Assembly (NCBI RefSeq): GCF_024345535.1
Contig: NZ_JAGQBH010000007.1
Coordinates: 83,921 to 147,920, forward strand
Source of the DNA: Cyanobium sp. N.Huapi 1H5
GTDB lineage: Bacteria; Cyanobacteriota; Cyanobacteriia; PCC-6307; Cyanobiaceae
DNA length: 64,000 nucleotides
Direction of reading: 5' to 3'
Every line of letters begins with the position of its first letter. The first letter of the stretch is position 1. The notes under the pieces are model-generated. The model saw only the letters and a program-made list of their open reading frames with translations, was not told the DNA's origin and searched no databases. The translations under genes and the position numbers were made by a program. Below are positions 52,745 through 64,000 of this stretch, in pieces.

Positions 52745-53372
52745 AGACGTTCTCACTGGTGACCGACTGGCGGGAGCCCTGCTGCTGGGCCATTTCGGCC
52801 CGGGCCTTGCCGGCGCTCTTGCGCAGGGCCTCGAGGCGGTCTTCGTAGAAGGTGCGGCGGCGCTTCTTGCGGGTCTGCTCCACCAGCTCCTTGAGGGCAC
52901 CCCCCAGGCTCTTGTAGGCGTTGGGCAGGCTGTAGCCGAAGCGGCAGGCCAGATCGATCGCCCGCTCGTCGGCAAGGATCGCGTCCTGGAGACGCTTCTC
53001 GGAGTTGTTCTTGAGGTAGAGGCGGTAGCCGGCGAAGCCCGACAGCCCCAGGGCCATCACCAGCAGCAGCCCGTCCTGCACCCACAGCTCGCCGATGGCG
53101 CCCCCCAGGCCGATGGCCAGGGCGGCCATCTCCCAGCCGTCCCGAGGGATGGCATCGTTCTGGATGCGGCCCACCTCGTGCCAGAAGAGCAGGTTGCGGT
53201 GGTCGAGGGCGAGGGCGTCCCATTTCTCGAGATCCACCTGGATCTCCACCTCGTCGCGGCCGATCTCCTCGATGGTGATCAGGGGAGGATCGACGGAGGC
53301 CGCCGCTTCCACGAACACCCAGCTCTGCATCTCAGGGGGCAGCAACCCCTTCAGGCGCTGGAGTTCGCTCAT
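52737..53372 (-). CDS. DUF3318 family protein
   Basis: 211 residues. An N-terminal soluble part (MSELQRLKGLLPPEMQSWVFVEAAASVDPPLITIEEIGRDEVEIQVDLEKWDALALDHRNLLFWHEVGRIQNDAIPRDGWE) is followed by a hydrophobic pair (about 82-115) and a C-terminal helical, basic tail. WHEVGRIQ resembles, but does not complete, a zinc HExxH site. It is first in the rsfS operon and divergent from carB (121 bp apart). Confidence 0.85.
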   Translation of the reverse strand: MSELQRLKGLLPPEMQSWVFVEAAASVDPPLITIEEIGRDEVEIQVDLEKWDALALDHRNLLFWHEVGRIQNDAIPRDGWEMAALAIGLGGAIGELWVQDGLLLVMALGLSGFAGYRLYLKNNSEKRLQDAILADERAIDLACRFGYSLPNAYKSLGGALKELVEQTRKKRRRTFYEDRLEALRKSAGKARAEMAQQQGSRQSVTSENVYG

Positions 53373-53493
53373 CGGCGGCGTCTCGGGCGAAGGTATCCCG
53401 TCAGATTAGCGATTGCCTGCGGTGCCAGCGGTGCGGGGGGCCGGTCGGGACGGCGACCGTGAGAGGCTGGGCGGGTTTGACCGACCACGCCCT

Positions 53494-56817
<3,324 letters not shown>

Positions 56818-56839
56818 TCGCCCGATCGCCCGTGACCCC

Positions 56840-57517
56840 GTGACCAGCACCCTGGCCGCCCATCCCGTCGCCCCCGGCTCCGACCTGCGCGAGGCCTTCC
56901 GCGCCGCCTACGAGAATCGCTACACCTGGGAGCCGGGCTTCGGCGGCTACACCGGTCGCTGCGTCTGGGAGCAGGACGACCGGCGCCTCGAGGGCACCTT
57001 CCAGGTCGGCGCCGACCTGAAGGCGACCGTGGAGGGCCTCAGCGACGAGGAGGTGCACAAGGCGGTCGCCTCCCAGCTGTGGGAGGTGGCGATTCACCGG
57101 GTGCGGCGCCCCTTCGAGCAGACCCACGGCGCCAACACCTTCACCGCCGGTGACACCGATGCGGTGGGGACCGAGGTGATCATGGGCGGCAAGGCCGAGG
57201 GCGACCGCTACCGCATCAAGGACAACGTGGTGACGATGGTGCACCGCCACATCCACGGCACCGTGGTGACGATCTTCACCGAGAGCGTCACCGACACCGG
57301 CAGCGGCTACCTCAGCCACAGCTATACGAGCCGCTACAGCGACCCCGCCACCGGCGAGGCCCGCGGCGGCACCAGCCGTTTCACCGACACCTTCGTGCCC
57401 CTGGCCGGCGAGGGCCCCTGGGTGCTGAGCGAGCGGGTGGTGGAGACGGAAGCCCATGGCGAGACTCCCGCCGGCCGCCAGGTGTTCCGCTTCGAGGATC
57501 TGGCCCCCCTGGGCTGA
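56840..57517 (+). CDS. DUF3386 family protein
   Basis: 225 residues from GTG 56840. It contains LREAFRAAYENRYTWEPGFGGYTGRCVWEQDDRRLEGTFQVGADLKATVEGL and RFTDTFVPLAGEGPWVLSERVVETEAHGETPAGRQVFRFEDL, matching the cyanobacterial DUF3386 family as I recall it. No signal peptide. It starts 22 bp after carB on the same strand and is probably transcribed with it. Function unknown. Confidence 0.82.
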   Translation: MTSTLAAHPVAPGSDLREAFRAAYENRYTWEPGFGGYTGRCVWEQDDRRLEGTFQVGADLKATVEGLSDEEVHKAVASQLWEVAIHRVRRPFEQTHGANTFTAGDTDAVGTEVIMGGKAEGDRYRIKDNVVTMVHRHIHGTVVTIFTESVTDTGSGYLSHSYTSRYSDPATGEARGGTSRFTDTFVPLAGEGPWVLSERVVETEAHGETPAGRQVFRFEDLAPLG

Positions 57518-57529
57518 TCCCCGGCGGCC

Positions 57530-57760
57530 TCAGGCCGGCTCCTCCAGGGTCGGGATCCCCTGGAGCCGCTCGTTCAGCTGCATGGCCATGGCCTGGCGGC
57601 CCACCGCCAGCACCTTGAGGGTGTCCTCATGCATGCGCAGCTGGGCATCGGCCACCTGCATGCCCCGCACCATCTCCTTGACGTCGTCGGGCAGGCCGTT
57701 GAGGTCGTAACGCTTGCCTTCAAAGGTCAGCACGGGCGGTTGCTGGCTGGGGGTCTGCAA
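57530..57760 (-). CDS. DUF6447 family protein
   Basis: 76 residues: PVLTFEGKRYDLNGLPDDVKEMVRGMQVADAQLRMHEDTLKVLAVGRQAMAMQLNERL. A compact helical protein matching DUF6447 (cyanobacteria and phages). Convergent with DUF3386 (12 bp). Function unknown. Confidence 0.8.
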   Translation of the reverse strand: MQTPSQQPPVLTFEGKRYDLNGLPDDVKEMVRGMQVADAQLRMHEDTLKVLAVGRQAMAMQLNERLQGIPTLEEPA

Positions 57761-57831
57761 GGCTCTGGGCTCGGTGCGGAGTCAGCGTAGGTGGCAGGAC
57801 CGCCCGTTCTCGCGAGGGGCGAAGCCAGCCC

Positions 57832-59571
57832 TCAGGCCTCCAGGCGGATGAACTGGCGTTCGCAGAGCTCGCGGTAGCGGCCGCCGCTGGCCATCAGTTC
57901 GTCGTGGCTGCCCTGCTGGACGATGCGGCCGCCGTCGAGCACCACGATCAGGTCGGCCTCCTGCACGGTGGCGAGCCGGTGGGCGATCACCAGCACGGTG
58001 CGGCCCGCCATGGCCTGTTGCAGGCCCTGCTGCACGGCCTCCTCGGCCTCCGCATCCAGGGCACTGGTGGCTTCGTCCAGGAGCATCACCGCCGGATTGC
58101 CCAGTACCGCCCGGGCGATCGCCAACCGCTGCAACTGGCCTCCGGAGAAGTTGATGCCCCGCTCCTCGATGCGGCTGTCGTAGCCGCCGGGCAGGCTCTC
58201 GATGAAGTCGGCGGCGTTGGCCAGCCGGGCGGCCTCCCGGATCTGCTCGGCGCTGGCGGGACGCCCGAAGGCGATCGCCTCGGCCACGGTGCCGGAGAAG
58301 ACACTGCTCTGCTGGGGCACCAGGGCCACGGCCCGGCGCAGGTCCCGGGCCCGCAGGTCGGCCAGGTTCTGGCCATCGAGCAGCACCTGGCCGCTCTGGG
58401 CGGTGTTGAAGCGCAGCAGCAGGGAGAACAGGGTGCTCTTGCCGGCGCCGGAGGGCCCCACCAGGGCCACCACCTGGCCCGGAAGGATGTGGAGGTCGAG
58501 CTGGCGCAGCACCGGGGTGCCGCTCTGGTAGCCGAAGCTCACCCCGTCCAGCACCAGCTCCCCGGACACGGTCCCCAGGGGCCTGGCCCCGGGGTGGTCG
58601 GGCGGCTCCACCGGCTCGTTCTCGATCGCCCGCAGCCGCCGCAGCGAGGCCTGGCCCTGCTGGAACTCGTTGAAGTTGGTGGTGAGGTGGGAGATCGGAT
58701 CGATCAGCATCAGCAGGGCCGCCACATAGCTGCTGAAGCCCTGGCTGTCGAGGCCGCCGGCCTTGATGCGCGCCGCCCCGATCAGCAGCACCGAGAGGAT
58801 CCCGGCCGCTTCGATGAAGCCCACCACCGGATGCTGCAGCGCCAGCAGCTCGAGGGTGCGGTAGCGGGCGCGGCGGTGCAGGTCGATCTCGGTGTCGAAG
58901 CGCTCCTGCAGCCAGGGTTCGGCGGCGAAGGCCCGCACCAGGGGCAGGCCGCCGATCGCCTCACCCAGCAGGGCCGCCAGATCGCTCACCTGCTTCTGGC
59001 TGCGTTCGGCGGCGGTCATCACCCGGGCCCCGAAGGCGCTCACCATCAGCGCCACCAGCGGCGCCAGCAGCAGGGTGGCCAGGGCCAGGGGCCAGTCCAG
59101 CCAGATCATGTAGCCCAGCACCACCACCAGCTGCAGGGCGCTGGGGGTGGTGTCCTGGATCGTCTTGTAGATCACCTCACCGACCCGGTCGGCGTCTTCG
59201 GTGAGGCGGTAGGTGAGATCGCCGGCGGAGAGTTTCTCCAGGGCGCCGAAGTCGAGCCGCTGCAGGCGGGCGAACAGCTGCCGCCGCAGCTCCTGGCTGA
59301 CCCGCAGGGCCGGGCCCGCCAGCAGGGTGTCCTGGCCGAACTGGGCGATCTTCTGCACCAGGAACACGGCCAGCGCCGCCGCCACGCTGCGCAGCACCTT
59401 GGCGAAGTCGCCGGCGCCGATGGCGGGGATCAGCTGGCCCGCCAGCCAGGCCAGCAGGGGCCAGCAGCCCACGAACACCAGCATGCACAACCCCCCGAGC
59501 AGCAGGGGTCGCCGGTGGGGCTTCAGCAGCGGCCAGAGCCTGCGGAAGCCGGCCGGCGAGGGTGCAAGCAT
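57832..59571 (-). CDS. ABC transporter, fused membrane/ATPase (MsbA-like)
   Basis: 579 residues: an N-terminal 6-helix exporter domain (about 1-310) and a C-terminal NBD with Walker A GPSGAGKST, Q-loop LVPQQSSVFSGTV, signature NFSGGQLQRLAIARA, Walker B VMLLDEATSALD and H-loop VIAHRLATV. A half-transporter that dimerises. The class contains lipid, peptide and drug exporters; the substrate is not indicated. Divergent from the S4 gene (39 bp). Confidence 0.92.
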   Translation of the reverse strand: MLAPSPAGFRRLWPLLKPHRRPLLLGGLCMLVFVGCWPLLAWLAGQLIPAIGAGDFAKVLRSVAAALAVFLVQKIAQFGQDTLLAGPALRVSQELRRQLFARLQRLDFGALEKLSAGDLTYRLTEDADRVGEVIYKTIQDTTPSALQLVVVLGYMIWLDWPLALATLLLAPLVALMVSAFGARVMTAAERSQKQVSDLAALLGEAIGGLPLVRAFAAEPWLQERFDTEIDLHRRARYRTLELLALQHPVVGFIEAAGILSVLLIGAARIKAGGLDSQGFSSYVAALLMLIDPISHLTTNFNEFQQGQASLRRLRAIENEPVEPPDHPGARPLGTVSGELVLDGVSFGYQSGTPVLRQLDLHILPGQVVALVGPSGAGKSTLFSLLLRFNTAQSGQVLLDGQNLADLRARDLRRAVALVPQQSSVFSGTVAEAIAFGRPASAEQIREAARLANAADFIESLPGGYDSRIEERGINFSGGQLQRLAIARAVLGNPAVMLLDEATSALDAEAEEAVQQGLQQAMAGRTVLVIAHRLATVQEADLIVVLDGGRIVQQGSHDELMASGGRYRELCERQFIRLEA

Positions 59572-59610
59572 CGACGAACCCTATCAGCGCTCTCCGGGCG
59601 CCCCCCGACG

Positions 59611-59829
59611 GTGAAGCTGGATCAGTTCCTCAAATGGCAGGGCCTCGTCGGCACCGGCGGCGAGGCCAAGCAGCGCATTCAGCGGGGGGACGTGACCGTG
59701 AACGGCGCCATCGAGACCCGGCGCGGTCGCCAGCTGGCCCCGGGCGACGCCGTGGCCATCGACGGCCGGGAGGTGCTGATGCTCTCCCCGCGGCGGGACC
59801 GCGGGGGGGACGGCAGGCTCACGCCTTAA
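59611..59829 (+). CDS. S4 RNA-binding domain protein
   Basis: 72 residues from GTG ([55 protein letters not shown]). A complete S4 domain like YbcJ/RsbP-type small RNA-binding proteins. A GTG start is needed because no in-frame ATG is nearby. It precedes tpiA by 10 bp. Confidence 0.88.
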   Translation: MKLDQFLKWQGLVGTGGEAKQRIQRGDVTVNGAIETRRGRQLAPGDAVAIDGREVLMLSPRRDRGGDGRLTP

Positions 59830-59839
59830 CCTGCCTCGA

Positions 59840-60601
59840 ATGTCGCTGCCGGGAGACCACGTGCGCAAGGCCGTCATCGCAGGCAACTGGAAGATGCACA
59901 TGACCTGCGCCGAGGCGCGGGCGTTTGCGGCCACCTTCCGGCCCCTGATCGCCGATCTGCCCGACGACCGTGAGGTGGTGCTGGCCCCGCCGTTCACGGC
60001 CATCCCCACCCTCTGCCGTCACCTGGCCGGCGCCGGTGTCGCCATCGCCGGTCAGAACGTCCACTGGGAGGAGAGCGGCGCCTACACCGGCATGATCTCG
60101 GCGCCGATGCTGCTCGAGCATGGCGTCACCCACGCGATCGTGGGCCACAGCGAGCCCCGCAAGTACTTCAGCGAAACCGACGAGCAGATCAACCTGCGGG
60201 CCCGCACGGCCCAGAAGTCCGGCCTGATCCCGATCCTCTGCGTCGGCGAGAGCGACGACCAGCGTGAGGCCCGTGAGACCGAGCGGGTGATCCACCGCCA
60301 GGTGGAGCAGGGGCTGGAGGGCATCGACCCCCTGCGCCTGATCGTCGCCTACGAACCCATCTGGGCGATCGGCACCGGCAAGACCTGCGCCGCCGAGGAG
60401 GCCAACCGCATCTGCGGCCTGATCCGAGGCTGGGTGGGCCACCCCGAGGTGGTGGTGCAGTACGGCGGTTCGGTCAACCCCGCCACCATCGACATGCTGA
60501 TGGCCCAGAGCGACATCGACGGCGTGCTGGTGGGGGGCGCCTCCCTCGATCCGGTCAGCTTCGCCCGCATCGCCAACTACCAGGTGCCGGTGGCGGCCTG
60601 A
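59840..60601 (+). CDS. tpiA: Triosephosphate isomerase
   Basis: 253 residues with the TIM active site: N16/K18 in AGNWKM, H103 in [10 protein letters not shown] and E172 in [13 protein letters not shown], then YGGSVNP and the phosphate loop GGASL. ATG at 59840 gives an 8-residue extension before the usual core start; GTG at 59861 is an alternative. Calvin cycle and glycolysis. Co-oriented with folP (25 bp). Confidence 0.97.
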   Translation: MSLPGDHVRKAVIAGNWKMHMTCAEARAFAATFRPLIADLPDDREVVLAPPFTAIPTLCRHLAGAGVAIAGQNVHWEESGAYTGMISAPMLLEHGVTHAIVGHSEPRKYFSETDEQINLRARTAQKSGLIPILCVGESDDQREARETERVIHRQVEQGLEGIDPLRLIVAYEPIWAIGTGKTCAAEEANRICGLIRGWVGHPEVVVQYGGSVNPATIDMLMAQSDIDGVLVGGASLDPVSFARIANYQVPVAA

Positions 60602-60626
60602 GGCCCCGGCCACCGCTGGGATCGCC

Positions 60627-61490
60627 GTGAGCTCCGCCGGCCCCGTCGCCGCCCCGCCCGGGTTCCGCTGGGGGGACCGCACCCTGGTGATGGGGGTCCT
60701 CAACCTCACCCCCGATTCCTTCAGCGACGGCGGCCGTTATGAGGCCCCCGAGGCGGCCCTGTGCCAGGCCCGTGTGCTGCACCGTCAGGGGGCCGACCTG
60801 CTCGATCTGGGGGGGCAGAGCACCCGCCCCGGGGCGAGCGAGATCGAGGCCGAGGCCGAGATCGCCCGGGTGCTGCCCGCACTGCGACGGATCCTGGCGT
60901 CCCTGCCGCCCCCGGCGGCCGGCGGCCCCCTCCTGTCGATCGACACCTTCCGCGCCCCGGTGGCGGAGGCGGCCCTGGCGGCCGGGGCCCACTGGATCAA
61001 CGACGTCAGTGCCGGCCGGCGCGATCCCGACCTGCTGGCGGTGGTGGCGGCGGCGGACTGCCCCTGCGTGCTGATGCACAGCCGCGGCGACAGCCGCACC
61101 ATGGATGGCCTGGCCCGCTACGGCGATGTGGTCGCCGAGGTGCGGCAGGAGCTGCTGCGGGCCACCGATCGGGCCCTGGCGGCGGGGGTGCGTGCGGAGC
61201 GGATCCTCTGGGATCCGGGGCTGGGCTTCGCCAAGACCACCGCCCACAACCTCGCCCTGCTGCGGGGTCTGGCCCTGCTGCGGGCCGAGGGCTTCCCCCT
61301 GCTGGTGGGACCGTCCCGCAAGCGCTTCATCGGTGAGGTGCTGGCCGAGCCCCGCCCCCGGGCCCGTCTCTGGGGCACGGCGGCGGTCTGCGGCCAGGCC
61401 ATCGCCGCCGGTGCCGATGTGCTGCGGGTGCACGATGTGGCGCCGATCGTGCAGACGGCCCGCATGGCCGACGTCCTCTGGCGCGCCTGA
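60627..61490 (+). CDS. folP: Dihydropteroate synthase
   Basis: 287 residues from GTG. Conserved motifs: LVMGVLNLTPDSFSDGG, LLDLGGQSTRPGA, ISIDTFRAPVAEAAL, HWINDVSAG, and LLVGPSRKRFIG, WGTAAVCGQAIAAGADVLRVHDV. TIM-barrel enzyme of folate synthesis. Start by homology to the usual N-terminus; 25 bp after tpiA. Confidence 0.95.
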   Translation: MSSAGPVAAPPGFRWGDRTLVMGVLNLTPDSFSDGGRYEAPEAALCQARVLHRQGADLLDLGGQSTRPGASEIEAEAEIARVLPALRRILASLPPPAAGGPLLSIDTFRAPVAEAALAAGAHWINDVSAGRRDPDLLAVVAAADCPCVLMHSRGDSRTMDGLARYGDVVAEVRQELLRATDRALAAGVRAERILWDPGLGFAKTTAHNLALLRGLALLRAEGFPLLVGPSRKRFIGEVLAEPRPRARLWGTAAVCGQAIAAGADVLRVHDVAPIVQTARMADVLWRA

Positions 61491-61504
61491 TCCAGGCCGG
61501 TCGA

Positions 61505-61786
61505 TCAGGCCGGTGGTTCCTCCTGGCGTCCCGTCAGCAGGGTCTGCACCATCAGCCGCAGGGTCGCCCGGTTGCCGCCGGCGGCCCGCCAGCTTTCCAG
61601 CCACTGGAGCAGGGGGGAGGGGCTGCCCCCGTCGTCGCCCTGCTGGCCGATGCCCAGCCGTTCCAGGAAGGCGCTGGCATCATCCAGGCAGGAGCCCCCT
61701 TCGCCGAAGCCGTCCAGGAGCGGATCGAGGGCCGCCAGCAGGGTCTCCAGTTCGGCGGTGCTCAGCTCCGGCAGGGGCTCGATCAT
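61505..61786 (-). CDS. Hypothetical protein, 93 residues
   Basis: Acidic helical protein: MIEPLPELSTAELETLLAALDPLLDGFGEGGSC..., ending LRLMVQTLLTGRQEEPPA. Not recognised. Convergent with folP (14 bp between stops) and divergent from the next small membrane protein. It looks coding because of its amphipathic Leu pattern and normal composition. Confidence 0.55.
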   Translation of the reverse strand: MIEPLPELSTAELETLLAALDPLLDGFGEGGSCLDDASAFLERLGIGQQGDDGGSPSPLLQWLESWRAAGGNRATLRLMVQTLLTGRQEEPPA

Positions 61787-61924
61787 CGAAGCAGGCTGGG
61801 GCGGCGTTGCCGCTCATCGCCCCCAGCATGACGCCTGGACGGCGTTTCCCGGCCTGCCCCCGGCGGCCGCGCGCCGCCGGCGCCCCTAGGCTGCTCCCAG
61901 CACAGCGCCGCAGCTGCTTCCACC

Positions 61925-62128
61925 GTGCTGAAACTCTGCCTGCAGGTGCTTGTCTGCGTCACCATCGCCCTGCGCTGCATGGTGATCTTCGGCCACCTGC
62001 GCAAGCTCTGGATGGCGGACGGACTGGCCGGCGAATTCCGCCGTGAGCTGCGCCGGCGCGGCCTGCTGATGACCCCTCCCGCCCGTCCCACCGATTCGCG
62101 CGCCCTGCCCCACCGCGCCGACCCCTGA
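61925..62128 (+). CDS. Small membrane-anchored hypothetical protein
   Basis: 67 residues from GTG: MLKLCLQVLVCVTIALRCMVIFGHLRKLW, one hydrophobic segment, followed by a basic amphipathic tail and Pro-rich end. Not recognised. Convergent with the UmuD-like gene (19 bp). Confidence 0.4.
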   Translation: MLKLCLQVLVCVTIALRCMVIFGHLRKLWMADGLAGEFRRELRRRGLLMTPPARPTDSRALPHRADP

Positions 62129-62147
62129 CGCCGCTGCCTGACGCCGA

Positions 62148-62651
62148 TCAGTGACGCCTGGAGGGGGCGCCCGCCAGGTGATGCACGGCATGGATCACGA
62201 CGCCCCAGAGTTCGGCGCCACCGCCGTCGCTTCCCACCGTCCCGCCCCCGTCGCCGCCCCCTTCGTCGCCGGTGAGCAGCAGGGGCTGGCTGGTGCCATC
62301 GCTGGCCACCAGCCACAGCCCACCGCCGCGCCGGGCCAGACGGCGCAGCAGGAAGGCGCCGGCATGCACCGCCACCACCACCATGCCGGGCCGGGGATCG
62401 ACGCTGCGGTCGATCACCAGCAGGTCGCCGTCGACGATGCCGTCGCCCCGCATGGCATCGCCGCTGACGCGCATGAAGAAGGTGGACAGCGGGCGGGGGA
62501 TCAGCTCCAGATTGAGGTCGATGCGGGCCTCCACGTAGTCGTCGGCGGGGCTGGGGAAACCGGCGCTGACGGCCTCCGTGGCCAGCAGGCAGAAGAGCGC
62601 CGCCACCCCCTCCCGCAGGGGCAGCGGTGACTGGGGAGGCAGGGGAAGCAT
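62148..62651 (-). CDS. UmuD-like protein with both catalytic dyad positions substituted
   Basis: 167 residues from MLPLPPQSPL. Aligned with E. coli UmuD from memory: the cleavage site and start of the catalytic domain are intact (SA30-G31FPSPADDYVEARIDLN), and the fold continues with FFMRVSGDAMRGDGIVDGDLLVIDRS and ELWGVVIHAVHHL. The serine of the SGDSM motif (S60) is Ala (A66), and the lysine of VKK (K97) is Arg (R103). Both changes were checked in the DNA (GCC and CGC). It cannot self-cleave by the known mechanism, unless cleaved in trans. No umuC lies beside it. A LexA-type box is 22 bp upstream. A longer N-terminal frame exists but is not UmuD-like. Confidence 0.85.
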   Translation of the reverse strand: MLPLPPQSPLPLREGVAALFCLLATEAVSAGFPSPADDYVEARIDLNLELIPRPLSTFFMRVSGDAMRGDGIVDGDLLVIDRSVDPRPGMVVVAVHAGAFLLRRLARRGGGLWLVASDGTSQPLLLTGDEGGGDGGGTVGSDGGGAELWGVVIHAVHHLAGAPSRRH

Positions 62652-62673
62652 CGGACCGGGAGAGGCAGGAAGC

Positions 62674-62687
62674 AGTACGGATGTTCT
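62674..62687 (-). promoter_or_regulatory. LexA (SOS) box upstream of the UmuD-like gene
   Basis: AGTACGGATGTTCT fits RGTACNNNDGTWCB at every position; against the cyanobacterial 14-mer AGTACNNNTGTACT it has one mismatch. It lies 22 bp upstream of the UmuD-like ATG and 59 bp upstream of the divergent cupin gene, a natural place for SOS control of either or both. Confidence 0.72.
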
Positions 62688-62746
62688 ACTCCGGTTGGCC
62701 GCCGCCGCGGGATCATCGGCAGCGACCCTCTCCCGTCCGCCAGGCC

Positions 62747-63235
62747 ATGCGTTCCAGTCCGGAGGCGCTGATCGCCCGCTTCGACCTGCAGCCCCATCCG
62801 GAGGGGGGCTGGTACCGGGAGCTGCACCGCTCACCCGGCCAGGTGTGCCGCGCCGGGGACGGGCGGCAGCGCGCCGGACTCACGGTGATCGCTTTCCTGC
62901 TGACGGAGGGCCAGCTCAGTCGCTGGCATCAGGTGGCGGGGGCGGATGAGGTCTGGCACCACGCCGGCGGCGACCCCCTCGACCTCTGGCGGCTGCCGCC
63001 CGGGGGCGGCACGGCCGAGCGGCTGCTGCTGGGCCCGCTCGCTGAGGCCGGGGATCCGGCGGCGGGTCCGCTGCAGATCGTGCCGGCGGACTGGTGGCAG
63101 GCGGCCCGCAGCCGGGGGCGGTGGAGCCTGGTGCACTGCTGTGTGGGGCCGGGTTTCGCCTTCGAGGATTTCCGGCTGATGGCCGATCTGCCACCGACCG
63201 AGCGGCCCTCCGGCGCCGATCCGACGCTGCTCTAG
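62747..63235 (+). CDS. Cupin superfamily (DUF985) protein
   Basis: 162 residues from MRSSPEALIARFDLQPHPEGGWYRELHRS, with RAGLTVIAFLLTEGQLSRWHQVAGADEVWHHAGGDPLDLW and SLVHCCVGPGFAFEDFRLM. This is the DUF985 cupin (HPEGG, RWH...ADEVWH, FEDF). The frame extends 40 codons upstream but the conserved start fits this ATG. Metal-binding, function unknown. Divergent from the UmuD-like gene and sharing its LexA box region. Confidence 0.88.
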   Translation: MRSSPEALIARFDLQPHPEGGWYRELHRSPGQVCRAGDGRQRAGLTVIAFLLTEGQLSRWHQVAGADEVWHHAGGDPLDLWRLPPGGGTAERLLLGPLAEAGDPAAGPLQIVPADWWQAARSRGRWSLVHCCVGPGFAFEDFRLMADLPPTERPSGADPTLL

Positions 63236-63276
63236 GTCATTCCGTCACCATGGGGAGCTGATGGATCGGGTGACGA

Positions 63277-63621
63277 ATGGGCTGTCCGAGGTGCGGCAGT
63301 TGGGCTGTGCGAGCCGACCGCAGCCTGGCGGGTCGCATGGTCTGTGCCCGTTGCGGAGAGCCGCTGGGCCTCGGCAGGGCGCGCCGGGTCGCGGACGGCA
63401 CACGGCGCCGGGGGCAGGGTGCCCGCAGCGCCCTGGTCTTGCCGCGTCGCTGGCGCCTCTGGCTGCTGGTGGGGGGGCTGCTGGCGGTCTCGGCCGTGCT
63501 GGCGTCGCTGCCGGAACGCCCGACCCGCCCCCCGGAGCGTCCGGGGGTCGAACCCATGCGGGGGGTGGTGCGGCTGCCGCCGGCGGATCCGGCCCGTTCC
63601 GGCGATGTCGCGATCCGCTGA
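63277..63621 (+). CDS. Zinc-ribbon, single-pass membrane protein
   Basis: 114 residues: N-terminal CPRCGSWAVRADRSLAGRMVCARCGEPLG (CxxC...CxxC zinc ribbon, residues 3-24), a basic stretch, then one hydrophobic helix (about 60-80, WRLWLLVGGLLAVSAVLA) and a Pro-rich tail. Not recognised beyond this. It precedes the DUF4912 gene by 61 bp on the same strand. Confidence 0.6.
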   Translation: MGCPRCGSWAVRADRSLAGRMVCARCGEPLGLGRARRVADGTRRRGQGARSALVLPRRWRLWLLVGGLLAVSAVLASLPERPTRPPERPGVEPMRGVVRLPPADPARSGDVAIR

Positions 63622-63682
63622 CAGGAGCGATCCCGTCCTGATCCCATCGGCGATCATGGGATGTAACGATTCTTGAAATAGC

Positions 63683-64000
63683 ATGGCCAGGACCAACCCG
63701 CTCGCGAACCTGGCCAGCCTCAGCATGCGCCAGCTGCGCGAACTCGCCAGGACCCTGGGCATTCAGCGCTACAGCGCCCAGGACAGGGATGCCCTGGCCG
63801 AGGCCATCGCCGATCGCTCGGTCGACGGTCCCGAAGCGGCCGCCGCCCCGGACGTGCCCCGGCCGGTGGCCGCCATCGAGGCCGAGATGGCCCCGGCGCC
63901 GCGCCCCGCCGCCGAGACCCGCGTCGTCTTCCTGCCCCGCGATCCCCAGTGGGCCTACGTCTTCTGGGACATCTCCGAGGACGACCGCAGTGACGCCCTC
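63683..64000 (+). CDS. DUF4912 domain protein (3' end outside window)
   Basis: The window ends after 106 codons without a stop. The N-terminal MARTNPLANLASLSMRQLRELARTLGIQRYSAQDRDALAEAI is a Rho-N-like helical motif, followed by a Pro/Ala linker and then VVFLPRDPQWAYVFWDIS, the start of DUF4912. A known cyanobacterial arrangement; function unknown. Confidence 0.85.
   Translation, partial: MARTNPLANLASLSMRQLRELARTLGIQRYSAQDRDALAEAIADRSVDGPEAAAAPDVPRPVAAIEAEMAPAPRPAAETRVVFLPRDPQWAYVFWDISEDDRSDAL

Noticed and set aside
60459..60472. AGTACGGCGGTTCG matches the LexA consensus
   Set aside because: It lies inside the highly conserved YGGSVNP codons of tpiA, so the sequence is constrained by the protein and not near a promoter.

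Overview
This is about 64 kb of very GC-rich DNA (roughly 70% by eye) that looks like a chromosomal segment of a unicellular picocyanobacterium of the Synechococcus/Cyanobium type. The lineage call rests on gene content: an orange carotenoid protein (OCP), a fluorescence recovery protein (FRP), a membrane-anchored phycobilisome linker (CpcL type), a high-light-inducible protein, and many cyanobacterial families of unknown function (DUF2811, DUF2973, DUF3318, DUF3386, DUF6447, CGLD27/Ycf36). The palindrome GCGATCGC (HIP1) also recurs, for example at 16754, 44291, 45522, 51531, 58115 and 58271. I saw no insertion sequence, prophage or CRISPR array. There is one tRNA gene, initiator tRNA-fMet.

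Layout. 1-7.7 kb: the end of a CrtQ-like glycosyltransferase and a CrtO-like acyltransferase (carotenoid glycoside decoration), a family 3 glycosidase, a Cu(I) P-type ATPase overlapping a tethered cupredoxin, and two proteins of unknown function. 7.7-19.3 kb: a giant 3310-residue cadherin-like/VWA adhesin with six 327-bp tandem repeats, divergent from a putative outer-membrane beta-barrel protein. 19.4-29.2 kb: DoxX, photolyase, Hli, a methyltransferase/FMN-protein pair, a VOC protein, a PfkB kinase, a three-gene ABC-2 exporter, and a Cys-rich protein with a LexA-box-like site. 29.4-34.7 kb: a transglutaminase, then cpcL, ocp, crtW, frp and an RRM RNA-binding protein, all on the + strand. 34.8-38.9 kb: small, secreted and hypothetical proteins. 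38.8-44.2 kb (minus strand): an NDP-forming acyl-CoA synthetase/GNAT fusion, UspA, and a CPA2 antiporter with Usp tails. 44.4-50.6 kb: a PaO-like Rieske oxygenase, a ParB-like protein, long CbiX, DUF2811, a GMC oxidoreductase and an HExxH protein. 50.6-57.8 kb: tRNA-fMet, the DUF3318-rsfS-CGLD27-asparaginase operon, and carB. 57.8-64 kb: an ABC exporter, S4-tpiA-folP, a UmuD homologue with both catalytic positions substituted behind a LexA box, a cupin, and the start of a DUF4912 protein.

How the genes work together. The clearest functional unit is the photoprotection island at 30.9-34.1 kb. CrtW makes the ketocarotenoid that OCP binds, OCP quenches phycobilisomes, FRP resets OCP, and cpcL encodes a membrane-anchored antenna linker directly upstream. 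The most unusual gene is the UmuD homologue at 62.1-62.7 kb. It keeps the Ala-Gly cleavage site but has Ala and Arg where the Ser-Lys dyad should be, has no umuC beside it, and carries a match to the cyanobacterial LexA consensus 22 bp upstream of its start. A second LexA-type site lies 13 bp upstream of the small Cys-rich gene at 28.9-29.2 kb. All function calls come from reading motifs and remembered family features. No database search was run.
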